From contig NC_057795.1 in assembly GCF_018294505.1 (NCBI RefSeq), forward strand, positions 524,959,184-525,023,183: a stretch of DNA of 64,000 nt. The letters are read 5' to 3'. Source of the DNA: Triticum aestivum. Its lineage: Eukaryota; Streptophyta; Magnoliopsida; Poales; Poaceae. The notes below the pieces were generated by a model. The model saw only the letters and a list, made by a program, of their open reading frames with translations, made no database searches and was not told the origin of the DNA. Positions 35,668 to 48,187 of the stretch are shown here, piece by piece; position 1 is the stretch's first letter, and each line of letters begins with the position of its first letter. Both the position numbers and the translations under genes were made by a program.

Positions 35668-38600
35668 ATGGTAGGATCACAAGCCGATGAGACTGATTGG
35701 GAGAACCTGACGAACAAACAACTACATGATAAATTTCAGCAAATGATGAGTGGACAGGTGCAAGATGTGCTAAACAGATTTGACGAGGCCACGGAGAAGA
35801 TAGATGGCATGGAGAAGACGTTCGAAACAAAGCTTGATAGCAAGTTTAATGAATTGCTCGCGCGTTTACCACCACCACCGCCGGCTGCACCTATTGCACC
35901 TCTGCAACACCAACAACAACGCATCCTTCCGAATCAGTATGGACGAGCGAAGCGTGTTCCTATTGAGGATGGCCAAACTTCTAGTGTTGCTGTTCCTGTT
36001 ATTGATGCTTCTTTGGCTCCTGCTACTACTGCTGCTGGTACCCAGGAGGATGATGAGTATGCAGGCGATTATGAGGATGAGGTTGATCAAAATCAGAACT
36101 ACGTGCACCCACCAGCACCACCACCAGCAGGTCGACCTCAGGTATATATTCGTAATGGTAGGCCTGCACCACCACCTCAGGTACGAGATGATGTCCATAT
36201 TCCTAAACTGAAATTGAATATTCCACCATTTGAGGGTAGATATGTTCCGGATATATATCTTACTTGGGAGTTAGAAACTGGACAACGTTTTACATGTTTA
36301 CAATATCCCGAGGAGAGACGGGTTGCTGCTGCTGTTTGTGCTTTCACTAGTTTTGCATGTGTATGGTGGTCTGAACATTGTAGATTATATCCTATTCCAA
36401 CTACTTGGGCTGCTTTGAAAACTGCTATGCGTACGCGTTGGGTTCCACCATATTATCAACGTGAATTGCTTCAAAAATTGCAGCGTTTAAGACAAGGGAA
36501 AAATTCTGTAGAAGAATATTATCAGGAATTACAAACTGGCATGATTAGATGTGGTATTGTTGAGGAGAATGAAGCTATGCTTGCATGTTTTCTGGGTGGA
36601 TTAAATAGAGAGATTCAAACCATTCTAGACTATAAGGAGTATACTAATATCACTCGTTTATTCAATCTTGCTTGTAAAGCTGAACATGAAGTGCAGGATC
36701 GACAAGCATTGGCGGGATCTAACTTTTCTGCAGGCCGACCTTCATCATGGACACTGCGTGCATCTTCTACTTCAACTGCACCAGCACCTCAATCAGGTGC
36801 CTCCTCCAGTCGTGATACAAGAAAATAGGCACAACCACCATTATATGCCAAGAGCGCACCTGCTGGGCCTGCACAGAGTTCTTCTTCTTCCATGGCATCA
36901 ACAGGGCACACAAGTGATATTATTTGTCGTCGTTTTAAGGGAGGAGGTCATTATGCGAGAGAATGCAAATCTCCGCGTGTGATGATTGCTACCGCGGATG
37001 GTGGATATGAGTCCGCTAGTGACTATGATGAGGAGACTTTGACTCTTATTACACGTGAAGAACATGGTGGAGATGATTCTGATCATGAGACACAATACAT
37101 GGCTCCTGAAGATGCTGACAGGTATGAATGTTTAGTTGCTCAACGTGTTTTGAGTGTGCAGGTCACACAAGCTAAGCAAAATCAGAGGCACAATTTGTTC
37201 CATACCAAGGGAGTTGTGAAGGAACGATCTGTGCGCGTCATAATAGACGGAGGGAGCTGCAACAACTTGGCTAGCATGGAGATGGTGGAGAAGCTTTCTC
37301 TCACCACAAGACCACATCCACATCCTTACTACATCCAATGGTTCAACAACAGCGGCAAGGTTAAGGTAACACGTACTGTTCGTGTCCATTTTAGTATCTC
37401 TACATATGCTGATTATGTTGATTGTGATGTGGTACCTATGCAAGCTTGTTCCTTATTACTTGGTAGACCATGGCAATTTGATAAAAAGTTCTGTACACCA
37501 TGGTAGAAACAATCAGTATACTCTTGTTCATAAGGATAAAAATATTACTTTGCTTCCTATGACTCCTGATTCTATTTTGAAAGATGATATTAATAGAGCT
37601 AATAAAGCAAAACAGGAGAAGAATAAGAGTGAAAATCAGATTGTGGCAAAAGAATTTGAGCAACAAATGAAGCCTAATCATAAACCATCTAGTGTTGCTT
37701 CTGAAATTAAATTGAAAAGTGCATGTTTATTTGCCACCAAATCTGATATTGATGAGCTAGATTTCAGCAAATCTGTTTGCTATGCTTTTGTGTGCAAAGA
37801 GGCATTATTTTCATTCGAGGACGTGCCTTCCTCTTTGCCTCCTGCTATCACTAACATTTTGCAGGAATTCACTGACGTCTTTCCACAAGACGTGCCACCG
37901 GGATTACCACCTATTCGAGGGATTGAGCATCAGATTGACTTAATTCCCGGTGCTTCACTGCCAAACCGTGCGCCATACCGTACCAATCCAGAGGAGACGA
38001 AGGAGATTATGCGTCAAGTACAAGAGCTTCTCGACAAAGGTTATATACGCAAATCGCTTAGTCCTTGTGCTGTTCCTATTATTCTAGTGCCGAAAAAGGA
38101 TGGTACATCGCGTATGTGTGTTGATTGTAGAGGCATTAATAATATTACTATTCGTTATCGTCATCCTATTCCTAGGCTAGATGATATGCTTGATGAATTG
38201 AGTGGCTCTACAATATTATCCAAAGTTGATTTGCGTAGTGGATACCATCAAATTTGTATGAAATTGGGGGATGAATGGAAAACAACATTTAAAACTAAGT
38301 TTGGATTATATGAGTGGTTAGTCATGCCTTTTGGGTTAACTAATGTGCCTAGTACTTTCATGAGACTAATGAACGAAGTTTTACATGCTTTCATTGGACG
38401 ATTTGTGGTAGTCTATTTTGATGATATACTGATTTATAGCAGATCTTTGGAAGAACATTTGGAACATTTACGTGCTGTTTTTATTGCTCTACGTGATGCA
38501 CATTTGTTTGGTAACCTTGGGAAGTGCACCTTTGGCACCGATCAAGTATCTTTTCTTGGCTATCTTGTTACTCCACCCAGAATTGAAGTTGATAAAGCCA

Positions 38601-39990
38601 AGATTGAAGCTATTGAGAGTTGGCCGCAGCCCAAAACGGTCACACAAGTGAGGAGTTTTCTTGGCCTCGCTGGATTCTATAGGCGTTTTGTGAGAGATTT
38701 TAGCACCATTGCTGCACCTCTCAATGAGCTTACAAAGAAAGATGTTTCTTTTCTTTGGGGTACCGCACAGGAAGAAGCCTTCCTGATTTTAATAAGACTT
38801 TTGAGCTTGAATGTGATGCTAGTGGACTTGGATTAGGAGGTGTGTTATTACAAGATGGCAAACCTGTTGCATACTTTTCTAAAAAATTGAGTGGGCCTAG
38901 TCTGAATTATTCTACTTATGATAAAGAATTATATGCTCTTGTTCGGACTTTAGATACATGGCAACATTATTTATGGCCCAAAGAATTTGTTATACATTCT
39001 GATCATGAATCTTTGAAACATATTAAATGTCAAGCTAAGCTGAATCGTAGACATGCTAATTGGGTTGAATTCATTGAGACTTTCCCTTATGTCATTAAAC
39101 ACAAGAAGGGAAAAGAAAATGTTATTGCTGATGCATTGTCTCGTCGCTATACTATGCTTTCACAACTTGACTTCAAAATATTTGGTTTGGAGACCATCAA
39201 AGATCAATATGTGCAGGATGCTGATTTTAAAGATGTAATGCAGAATTGTAAAGAAGGAAGAATGTGGAACATGTTTGTCGTTAACGATGGATTTGTGTTT
39301 CGTGCTAACAAGCTATGCATTCCAGCTAGCTCCGTTCGTCTTTTGTTGTTGCAGGAGGCGCATGGAGGAGGATTAATGGGACACTTTGGCGTGAAGAAGA
39401 CGGAGGACGTACTTGCTACACATTTCTTTTGGCCAAAGATGAGACGGGATGTTGAGCGTTTTATTGCTCGCTGCACTACATGTCAAAAAGCTAAGTCACG
39501 ACTCAATCCTCATGGTTTATATATGCCTTTGCCTGTACCTAGTGTTCCTTGGGAGGATATATCTATGGACTTTGTTTTAGGTTTACCTCGAACAAAGAAG
39601 GGGAGGGATAGCATATTTGTTGTCGTGGATAGATTCTCGAAAATGGCACACTTTATACCATGTCATAAAAGCGATGATGCTGTTAATGTTGCTAATTTGT
39701 TCTTTCGTGAAATTATTCGCTTGCATGGTGTGCCAAATACTACTGTTTCAGATCGTGATACTAAATTTCTTAGCCACTTTTGGAGATGTTTATGGGCTAA
39801 GTTGGGGACTAAACTGCTTTTTAGTACTACTTGTCACCCCCAAACTGATGGACAAACTGAAGTAGTCAATAGAACATTGTCTACTATGCTTAGGGCTGTT
39901 TTGAAGAGTAATAAGAAAATGTGGGAGGAATGCTTGCCTCATATTGAATTTGCTTATAATCGTTCATTGCATTCTACTACTAAGATGTGC
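35668..39990 (+). pseudogene. Element A6 gag-pol, broken
   Basis: Family A polyprotein of gag subtype II/b. Gag ATG is at 35668 (ACCATGG context). Breaks: TAG at 36826-36828; the second cysteine of the CCHC knuckle changed to Phe (TTT at 36934-36936), so RNA packaging would be impaired; a 1-bp insertion near 37488 after [10 protein letters not shown]; and a 46-bp deletion near 38780 in RNase H with TTC repeated at its ends. RT keeps VDLRSGYHQ and YFDD. The frame stops at STTKMC (39990), just after the catalytic Glu of integrase, at an inverted LTR. Confidence 0.92.
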
Positions 39991-40906
39991 TGATAGAGGC
40001 AAAGGTGTCCCGTCTTTTGATGAGATGATGGATATCGCTTTGGTGGCAGTCGACTTTGACGATCCGACTACGAACGTGCGAGGACGTCGCGCCTTAGTAA
40101 TCGCTAAACCAACTCCGAGAGGTTATTGACCATGCCGGAGCACGATCAACCTGACCACGAGGGTCTGTTTCCTGCGAGCAAACGAAGAACAAGCAAGAAA
40201 CTGAGATTGCAATCTGGATATTGCGAATATAAGATGAAAGCTTTATTGATCAAGGTGGGGTTCTGTGACGCCTTTGTCTGGTCGTTGAACACAAACGAAG
40301 TACGCGAAGTTGCAGCTATGGCGAACTTTTAATCTAAACAAAACTCAAAGTCTAAACGATGCCCTAAGGGCTGTATATATGGAGAAGAGGGGGGAATTTC
40401 GTGGCCCTTGGTGGAGGGGTCCGAAATCAACCCTATCTCTTGTTTCCCCACACATACGGACTCTAAAAATAGCCTATACTTATGTATTTCGAAATTACAT
40501 GGGCCTGGCCCAATAATAAGGTGACGCAGCACCTAAAATAGCCTCGGGATGAAATTTATGAAGTGGCATCTTGTATATTTCGTCCGAGGCTTCATGCACC
40601 CATTATGGTGGCTTCAAAGTCCTGAAATCATCACTTGTAAGTCCGTTCTTGTTCCCCTTGCGCATGCCATCATCTCCATGCTTGTTCTTGCTCCAATGTT
40701 CATCCTTCTCCAAGCTAGGCCCTTCATTTGTAAGCAAAACAAATGTATCCAATTTAGGCAGCATCATATTCTCATGAACATTAGAATCATTACCAAGAAA
40801 CGAAAGTACCTGGTAATTTAGTTGGCGTGCACGAGCTCTAGTAATTGGTCCAGTATGTATAGCAGCAGGTGCTGTGGGTGTAACAATTGTATTGATGTCC
40901 TCATCA
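39991..40906 (-). mobile_element. Inverted family A LTR inside A6
   Basis: 916 bp. The U5 end is joined exactly to plus-strand integrase (TGTGC / TGATAGAGG) without primer-binding site or target duplication. The U3 end continues normally into minus-strand pol at 40907. Confidence 0.92.
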
Positions 40907-42332
40907 TCCTCCCCTTCTTGAAATAAGGTCGTCCTCGACGGAAGTTCATCTTCCTCACCCAAATAAGGCTTCAAATCTGCAATGTTAAAAGTGGGACTAA
41001 CCCCAAAATCTGCAGGCAGCTCAAGTTTATATGCATTATCATTTATTTTCTCTAACACCTTAAAGGGACCATCAGCACGTGGCATTAACTTTGATTTGCG
41101 CAAATCAGGAAATCTATCCTTACGCAAATGTAACCAAACAAGATCTCCAGGTGCAAACACAACATGTTTTCTACCCTTATCTCCAGCAAGTTTATATTTA
41201 GCATTCATACGCTCAATGTTTTCCTTAGTTAACTCATGCACTTTTAAAATCAATTCAGCATGTTGTTTAGCATCAAAATTAACCTTCTCCGAAGATGGAA
41301 GAGGCAACAAATCAATAGGTGCACGAGGTAGGAAACCATACACAACTTCAAAAGGGCACATCTTAGTAGTAGAATGCAATGAACGATTATAAGCAAATTC
41401 AATATGAGGCAAGCATTCCTCCCACATTTTCTTATGATTCTTCAAAACAGCCCTAAGCATAGTAGACAACGTTCTATTGACTACTTCAGTTTGTCCATCA
41501 GTTTGGGGGTGACAAGTAGTACTAAAAAGCAGTTTAGTCCCCAACTTAGCCCATAAACATCTCCAGAAGTGGCTAAGAAATTTAGTATCACGATCTGAAA
41601 CAATAGTATTTGGCAGACCATGCAAGCGAATAATTTCACGAAAGAACAAATCAGCAACATTAACAGCATCATCGCTTTTATGACATGGTATAAAGTGTGC
41701 CATTTTTGAGAATCTATCCACGACAACAAATATGCTATCCCTCCCCTTCTTTGTTCGAGGTAAACCTAAAACAAAGTCCATAGATATATCCTCCCAAGGA
41801 ACACTAGGTACAGGCAAAGGCATATATAAACCATGAGGATTGAGTCGTGACTTAGCTTTTTGACATGTAGTGCAGCGAGCAATAAAACGCTCAACATCCC
41901 GTCTCATCTTTGGCCAAAAGAAATGTGTAGCAAGTACGTCCTCCGTCTTCTTCACGCCAAAGTGTCCCATTAATCCTCCTCCATGCGCCTCCTGCAACAA
42001 CAAAAGATGAACGGAGCTAGCTGGAATGCATAGCTTGTTAGCACGAAACACAAATCCATCGTTAACAACAAACTTGTTCCACATTCTTCCTTCTTTACAA
42101 TTCTGCATTACATCTTTAAAATCAGCATCATGCACATATTGATCTTTGATGGTCTCCAAACCAAATATTTTGAAGTCAAGTTGTGAAAGCATAGTATCGC
42201 GACGAGACAATGCATCAGCAATAACATTTTCTTTTCCCTTCTTGTGTTTGATGACATAAGGGAAAGTCTTAATGAATTCAACCCATTTAGCATGTCTACG
42301 ATTCAGTTTAGCTTGACTTTTAATATGTTTCA
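40907..42332 (-). pseudogene. Inverted integrase and RNase H tail fragment inside A6
   Basis: Minus-strand pol from the end of RNase H (HIKSQAKLN, near 42325) through a complete integrase region to the polypurine tract; coding continues into the LTR at 39991-40906. Both HHCC and D,D,E motifs read through an open frame of more than 500 codons, making this the best preserved integrase of the window. Its upstream end is fused at about 42332 to a gag fragment, deleting the rest of RNase H, RT, protease and most of gag. Confidence 0.9.
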
Positions 42333-42963
42333 GCGGGTGGTGGTGGTGGAGAGGTGCGTTAGGTGCGCGAGCAATTCATTAAACTTGTTATCGAGCTTTG
42401 TTTCGAACGTCTTCTCCATGCCATCTATCTTCTCCATGGCCTCTTCAAATCTGTTTAGCACGTCTTGCACCTGTCCACTCATCATTTGCTGAAATTTATC
42501 ATGCAAATCCTTATTCGTCATGTTCTCCCAGTCAGTCTCGTCGGCTTGTGATCCTGGCATGGTTAGCAGCAATAGAAACACACAAGAATATGATCCTACA
42601 GACTACTAACAAGAGGTGGTGGTGGGTGTCACAAATCCGTCAAGCAAATCTCAAATTCTTACCAGTTCTTACCCAGCAGCAGGCGGTGATCGGCAACCGT
42701 TGTAGTCAAAAACTCTCAAAGCTTGGATAGAGCGATTACCAGGGAGAGTCAAACGCACGACGTAGATGTATGTGGAGCTGGGAAGGCTTATAATATGGTA
42801 GCAAAAAGGGTCAGCAATAATCAATTCAGAGATGCAAAGTTGAATAAACGCTCAACAACGATATTGTGCTGGTCCTAGGCTAGACTGTGCTAGAGACGCG
42901 AGCCTAGAACACCAACAAAATCACGGCGCGGCACGTAAACAAGGGAAAAGCACACTCTGGAAT
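42333..42963 (-). pseudogene. Inverted gag start and leader fragment inside A6
   Basis: Minus-strand gag N-terminus (ATG at 42560, subtype II: ADETDWENMTNKDLHDKF) followed upstream by about 400 bp of leader. The proline-rich stretch is rearranged near 42333-42370. At 42963 the leader is joined to plus-strand RNase H across a shared GAATC-like overlap (CTCTGGAAT / CTTTGAAAC). Confidence 0.88.
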
Positions 42964-44695
42964 CTTTGAAACATATTAAAAGTCAAGCTAAACTGAATCC
43001 TAGACATGCTAAATGGGTTGAATTCATTGAGACTTTTCCTTATGTCATTAAACACAAGAAGGGAAAAGAAAATGTTATTGCTGACGCATTGTCTCACCGC
43101 TATACTATGCTTTCACAACTTGACTTCAAAATATTTGGTTTGGAGACCATCAAAGATCAATATGTGCATGATGCTGATTTTAAAGATGTAATGCAGAATT
43201 GTAAAGAAGGAAGAATGTGGAACAAGTTCGCCGTTAACGATGGATTTGTGTTTCGTGCTAACAAGCTATGCATTCCAGCTAGCTCCGTTTGTCTTTTGTT
43301 GTTGCAGGAGGCGCATGGAGGATTAATGGGACACTTTGGTGTGAAGAAGACGGAGGACGTACTTGCTACACATTTCTTTTGGCCAAAGATGAGACGCGAT
43401 GTTGAGCGTTTTATTGCTCGATGCACTACATGTCAAATAGCTAAGTCACGACTCAATCCTCATGGTTTATATATGCCTTTGCCTGTACCTAGTGTTCCTT
43501 GGGAGGATATATCTATGGACTTTGTTTTAGGTTTACCTCGAACAAAGAAGGGGAGGGATAGCATATTTGTTGTCGTGGATAGATTCTCGAAAAAATGGCA
43601 CACTTTATACCATGTCATAAAAGTGATGATGCTGTTAATGTTGCTGATTTGTTCTTTCGTGAAATTATTCACTTGCATGGTATGCCAAATACTATTGTTT
43701 CAGATCGTGATACTAAATTTCTTAGCCACTTTTGGAGATGTTTATGGGCTAAGTTGGGGACTAAACTGCTTTTTAGTACTACTTGTCACCCCCAAACTGA
43801 TGGACAAACTGAAGTAGTCAATAGAACGTTGTCTACTATGCTTAGGGCTGTTTTAAAGAATAATAAGAAAATGTGGGAGGAATGCTTGCCTCATATTGAA
43901 TTTGCTTATAATCGTTCATTGCATTCTACTACTAAGATGTGCCCTTTTGAAGTTGTGTATGGTTTCCTACCTCGTGCACCTATTGATTTGTTGCCTCTTC
44001 CATCTTCGGAGAAGGTTAATTTTGATGCTAAACAACGTGCTGAATTGATTTTAAAAATGCATGAGTTAACTAAGGAAAACATTGAGCGTATGAATGCTAA
44101 ATATAAACTTGCTGGAGATAAGGGTAGAAAACATGTTGTGTTTGCACCTGGAGATCTTGTTTGGTTACATTTGCGTAAGGATAGATTTCCTGATTTGCAC
44201 AAATCAAAGCTAATGCCACGTGCTGATGGTCCCTTTAAGGTGTTAGAGAAAATAAATGATAATGCATATAAACTTGAGCTGCCTGCAGATTTTGGGGTTA
44301 GTCCCACTTTTAACATTGCATATTTGAAGCCTTATTTGGGTGAGGAAGATGAGTTTCCGTCGAGGACGACTTCATTTCAGGAAGGGGAGGATGATGAGGA
44401 CATCAATACAATTGTTACACCCACAGCCCCTGCTGCTATACATACTGGACCAATTACTAGAGCTCGTGCACGCCAACTAAATTACCAGGTACTTTCGTTT
44501 CTTGGTAATGATTCTAATGTTCATGAGAATATGATGCTGCCTAAATTGGATACATTTGTTTTGCTTACAAATGAAGGGCCTAGCTTGGAGAAGGATGAAC
44601 ATTGGAGCAAGAACAAGCATGGAGATGATGCCATGCGCAAGGGGAACAAGAACGGAGTTACAAGTGATGATTTCAGGACTTTGAAGCCACCATAA
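42964..44695 (+). pseudogene. A6 RNase H tail and integrase, resumed part
   Basis: Plus-strand pol from [12 protein letters not shown] to the stop at 44693-44695 in the 3' LTR. It repeats about 980 bp already present before the insert (39011-39990). A 2-bp insertion in an A-run near 43590 (DRFSK region) shifts the frame between the first and second integrase Asp. Polypurine tract near 44379-44391 (AGGAAGGGGAGGA variant). Confidence 0.9.
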
Positions 44696-45310
44696 TGGGT
44701 GCATGAAGCCTTGGACGAAATATACAAGATGCCACTTCATAAATTTCGTCCCGAGTCTATTATAGGTGCTGCGTCACCTTTTTTATTGGGCCAGGCCCAT
44801 GTAATTTCGAAATACATAAGTATAGGCTATTTTTAGAGTCCGTATGTGTGGGGAAACAAGAGATAGGGTTGATTTCGGACCCCTCCACCAAGGGCCACGA
44901 AATTCCCCCTCTCTTCCTCCATATATACAGCCCTTAGGGCACCGTTTAGACTTTGGGTTTTGTTTAGATTAAAAGTTCGCCATAGCTGCAACTTCGCGTA
45001 CTTCGTTTGTGTTCAACGACCAGACAAAGGCGTCACAGAACCCCACCTTGATCAATAAAGCTTTCATCTTATATTCGCAATATCCAGATTGCAATCTTAG
45101 TTTCTTGCTTGTTCTTCGTTTGCTCGCAGGAAACAGACCCTCGTGGTCAGGTTGATCGTGCTCCGGCGTGGTCAATAACCTCTCGGAGTTGGTTTAGCGA
45201 TTGCTAAGGCGCGACGTCCTCGCACGTTCGTAGTCGGATCATCAAAGTCGACTTCCACCAAAGCGATATCCATCATCTCATCGAAAGACGGGACACCTTT
45301 GCCTCTATCA
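44392..45310 (+). mobile_element. A6 3' LTR, right border of the family A nest
   Basis: 919 bp, exact ends. It is followed by TCATG and unrelated sequence. The partner 5' LTR is missing because the A6 leader starts at the palindrome, so no target duplication can be tested. Confidence 0.93.
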
Positions 45311-45806
45311 TCATGTGTGGGGCATGTATGTTTTTAATGACTTGAGACTATACCTAGCCCGACATGCAAGATGACTTATTATGCACCTTTCCCCATACCT
45401 GCAGGAAGCCCGTTCGTCTCCAAATCTTTTCTGCTCCATGTGTGGAAACAATATGCCTGCCAGACTCTCCTTCCCCCTCCGATGGTCCCACCACTCCATC
45501 CCGTGTGAAAAAAATCTGCATGCATGACTCTCGTCCCCCCGCGCTCGTCCAATCCGTTGTCACCAGCAATATTTCTACCCCTTCCCTCCGCCATAATTTA
45601 CTCCAACAAATATGCCCACATAGCTATTACGTTAATCATGCAACATATCTTCTGGGACGCTGCTTCAGTTACTTAACTACAGGTGCATTGGGTCATTGAC
45701 ATATGGGCCCAACAGGGGTCTGGCCCACATGTGAGTGATGCAACTGGACCTGCAGTTAAGTCAGTGCAACTCAGTCCATATCTTACATAGGTGTGCCATT
45801 GCTCGC
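45311..45806. other. Low-copy stretch upstream of a decayed gene
   Basis: No LTR or MITE signature and no convincing coding frame. It precedes a TATA box and probably includes the promoter region of the pseudogene at 45891. Confidence 0.5.
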
Positions 45807-45814
45807 TATAAATA
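45807..45814 (+). promoter_or_regulatory. TATA box of the decayed gene
   Basis: GCTATAAATATTGCG lies 77 bp before the ATG at 45891, a typical plant spacing with a short leader (transcription start perhaps near 45840). Confidence 0.5.
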
Positions 45815-45890
45815 TTGCGCCTCCCACGGCATTCGGAAGAACACTCACGTTCATCGCTATCTCCTCCCCCTCCCTCTCACGTCGACCACC

Positions 45891-46611
45891 ATGGCATCGC
45901 CCCTCCCAAGCCCTAGGCGCCCCTCGCTGCACCGCCCAGACGGTCACGCGTAGTCGTTCCGTTCCACCGCCACTAGTCAAGGAGTACGCGTCGGCATTCC
46001 ACTCCTCACCATGATGCGTCGAGGTGGACGCGTCGGCGTTCCCAATCTCGCCAGCACCCGCGTCGGAGGACGCATCGGCTCCCCCTACGAGGAGGACGCC
46101 ACGCCGCCCGCCGAGCCCCCCCAGCCTTGAGGAGCTTTGGAAAGAAATGGATGTCGCCATGTGGGAGGCTTTGCCGCCGGCAGAGCACGCCAAAATAGAG
46201 GCAGAGAAGAAGGCCGAGGAAGAGAAGCGCGCCGCGGGGCAAGCCGCCTGGTAGGTCTATGTCGCGTCCGAGGGAGTCAGGCCATCAGCTCTTTAGCAGA
46301 AGGTTCGTGCAAGGGCCGTGAGGGTGACGGAGCACGCCCGTGCCAAAGCCTTGAGTGCAGTCGGGCCCAAGCGTATCATCTACGCTTGGGGGTACGTGGA
46401 CCGGGTGCATGCTTCCAGCAAGGAGGAGTACCTGTTGGCGCCGAATCACCACACCGGTAAGAGCGTGCTCGCCCGCCGGCAAGCCGCCAATCAGAACCTC
46501 GCAAGTTGCGAGGCTGAGGAAGAGCCGTTGTGTCGGCACGCTAGGAAACGGCCGTGCACTAGGGCACTCGTGGCGTGCCGCAAGCGCTCCTGCGAGCGCC
46601 ATGGCTTTTAG
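45891..46611 (+). pseudogene. Decayed grass gene of unknown function
   Basis: ATG at 45891 has a strong plant start context (GACCACCATGGC). The original frame (MASPLPSPRRPSL) ends after 20 codons. A frame shifted by one base then carries the rest: repeated DASAF-like motifs, an acidic-basic helical stretch (EELWKEMDVAMWEALPP, then EAEKKAEEEKRAAG, 46130-46245) and a C-terminal part with IIYAWGYVDRVHASSKEEYL ending in a Lys/Arg/Cys-rich tail at 46611. Stops in that frame lie at 46015, 46252 and near 46294. I do not recognise the family. High GC at third positions is typical of grass genes. The alternative that 46252-46300 is a small intron is possible (a GT follows TG at 46254) but no clear acceptor is seen. 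Confidence 0.55.
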
Positions 46612-46835
46612 TAGGAATATAATTTAGTTTCGTAAGGTGATCTCATTAGTTTCGGGATGCAAATGATAAATCCCGAATGTTCGGGAATTATTAGCGTCCT
46701 TAATTAAGTATGTAAGAGGGAAAGTTTGGAAACCTTGTGTAACCGTACGCATTTTTAGGTAGGTCCATATAGCACAAACTTTACTATATACTATCGCACT
46801 ACACGTCTCTCTCTATATATGCTTGCAAACTGTGC
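46612..46835. other. 3' flank of the decayed gene
   Basis: AT-rich sequence with no gene. It could hold the former 3' UTR; no clear AATAAA is present. Confidence 0.4.
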
Positions 46836-46837
46836 TA

Positions 46838-46924
46838 CTCCCTCCGTCTAGGTGAATAAGTCATCTTTGGTTGTGCACCATGACCAAAAAGGAGGGAAGA
46901 CTTTATACACCTAGACGGAGGGAG
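46838..46924. mobile_element. Stowaway MITE (87 bp)
   Basis: Perfect terminal inverted repeats CTCCCTCCGTCTAGGTG / CACCTAGACGGAGGGAG flanked by TA on both sides (46836-46837, 46925-46926). Short non-coding Tc1/mariner-type MITE, very common in Triticeae. Confidence 0.92.
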
Positions 46925-46926
46925 TA

Positions 46927-47199
46927 CTACTATTACTTATGTACGTGCAAATGCACGTTTTAACATTACGATGCGGTTTTTGTAAAAGTAGAAAAACAAC
47001 ACTAGTCAAGCTTGTGAAACGATTCAATGCAAAACAAATGCAAAAATGCCAATTTGATTTTTTACTTTTAGCTTCCTTTTCTGTGGTTATTTCTCTATCA
47101 TACTTTGTACGGAGTATCTCACTGGTCGGAAAGGCATGCAAATTCCCAAACCACTTCCTACACCATGTATCGAATTTTTTGCCTAACAAGTTGTGCCGA
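46927..47199. other. AT-rich low-copy stretch
   Basis: No repeat or coding signature recognised. It is the left flank of B1 and reads into the sequence at 51941 if B1 is removed. Confidence 0.4.
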
Positions 47200-47204
47200 G
47201 CAAT

Positions 47205-48185
47205 TGATGAGGACATGACTACCTTGGATATGACCAAAAATATTGCATATATGCATATTTGTCAGGTGATTTCTAGTGCAAACTATTCAATAATCTATTT
47301 ATGTTATCCAGAACAAAAATACTTCACACACTTTTGTGTTTTGTCTAATTGCAGGTGTATGGGACATTTGTACAATCCACATATGAAGATAAGGAAGAAA
47401 GAGATGTTTATTTGCTGTCCAAAAAGTTCTCTCACGTCACTTTTGGCCCAAGAGAAGATAGAGTCCAAGTCTCTCACGTTCTGGATTCAGATTCGGACTG
47501 CACAGACATACCTGACTGAAAACGCACACAAGTTTTTCATACGGACTCCGAATTGGGTGATTCTTTCTTTGTTGGAAACTAGATTTCGTGCACTTTCCAA
47601 CCCAACCGGAATCACCTTCAAATTCGTCCGGAGCGTTGAGTTGTGGACGAAACAATCTGATGCTGTAGCAGAATCCGAGTCAAACTACAAGTCCAAAGGT
47701 GTTACATCACCTCCACTTGGGCCCATTGGCCTTGTACGACCTAGATTTAGTTTTAGGCTGCCTTGGGACGTCCTCCCACCTCCTTGGCCGCCACCCCTTG
47801 CTCCTATATAAGTTGATCCATCTAGTAGCTTTTCCTTGGGGGATTTGTTTAGTTAAAAGTTAGCCATTGCAACTTCGTGTACTTCGTTTGTGTCCAACGA
47901 CCAGACCAAGACCGCTTCCGGATCCCCACCATTATCAATACCTCATATATATTTGCAATATTCAGATTGCTTTATCATATTCTTGCTCGTTCTTCGATTG
48001 CTTGCAGGAATAGACCCTCGTGGTCAGGCTGACCGTGCTTCCGGCATCGTCAGTAACCTCAGGAGATTGGTTTAGCGATTGCTAAGGCGCAACGTCGTGC
48101 ACGTTTGTAGTCGGATCGTCAAAGTCGTCTCCACCAAATCGATAGTTATCATCTCATCAAAAGATCGGGACCCTCGCCTCTATCA
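47205..48185 (+). mobile_element. B1 5' LTR
   Basis: 981 bp, TGATGAGGACATGACTAC to CCTCGCCTCTATCA. U3 is unrelated to family A after the first 12 bases; the part after the TATA box is clearly similar. TATATAAG at 47805-47812. It encodes about 200 open codons in the same frame as the 3' LTR copy. Confidence 0.95.
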
Positions 48186-48187
48186 AG

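Noticed and set aside
1..45310. The whole mosaic as a pure assembly artefact
   Set aside because: Two elements have perfect target duplications with host text that closes exactly, and the abnormal joins have no overlap that an assembler could have used. Artefact at single junctions is still possible and needs raw reads.
45311..45790. Small frames near 45354-45699 as genes
   Set aside because: They are short, overlap on both strands, have no start context and no recognisable domain.
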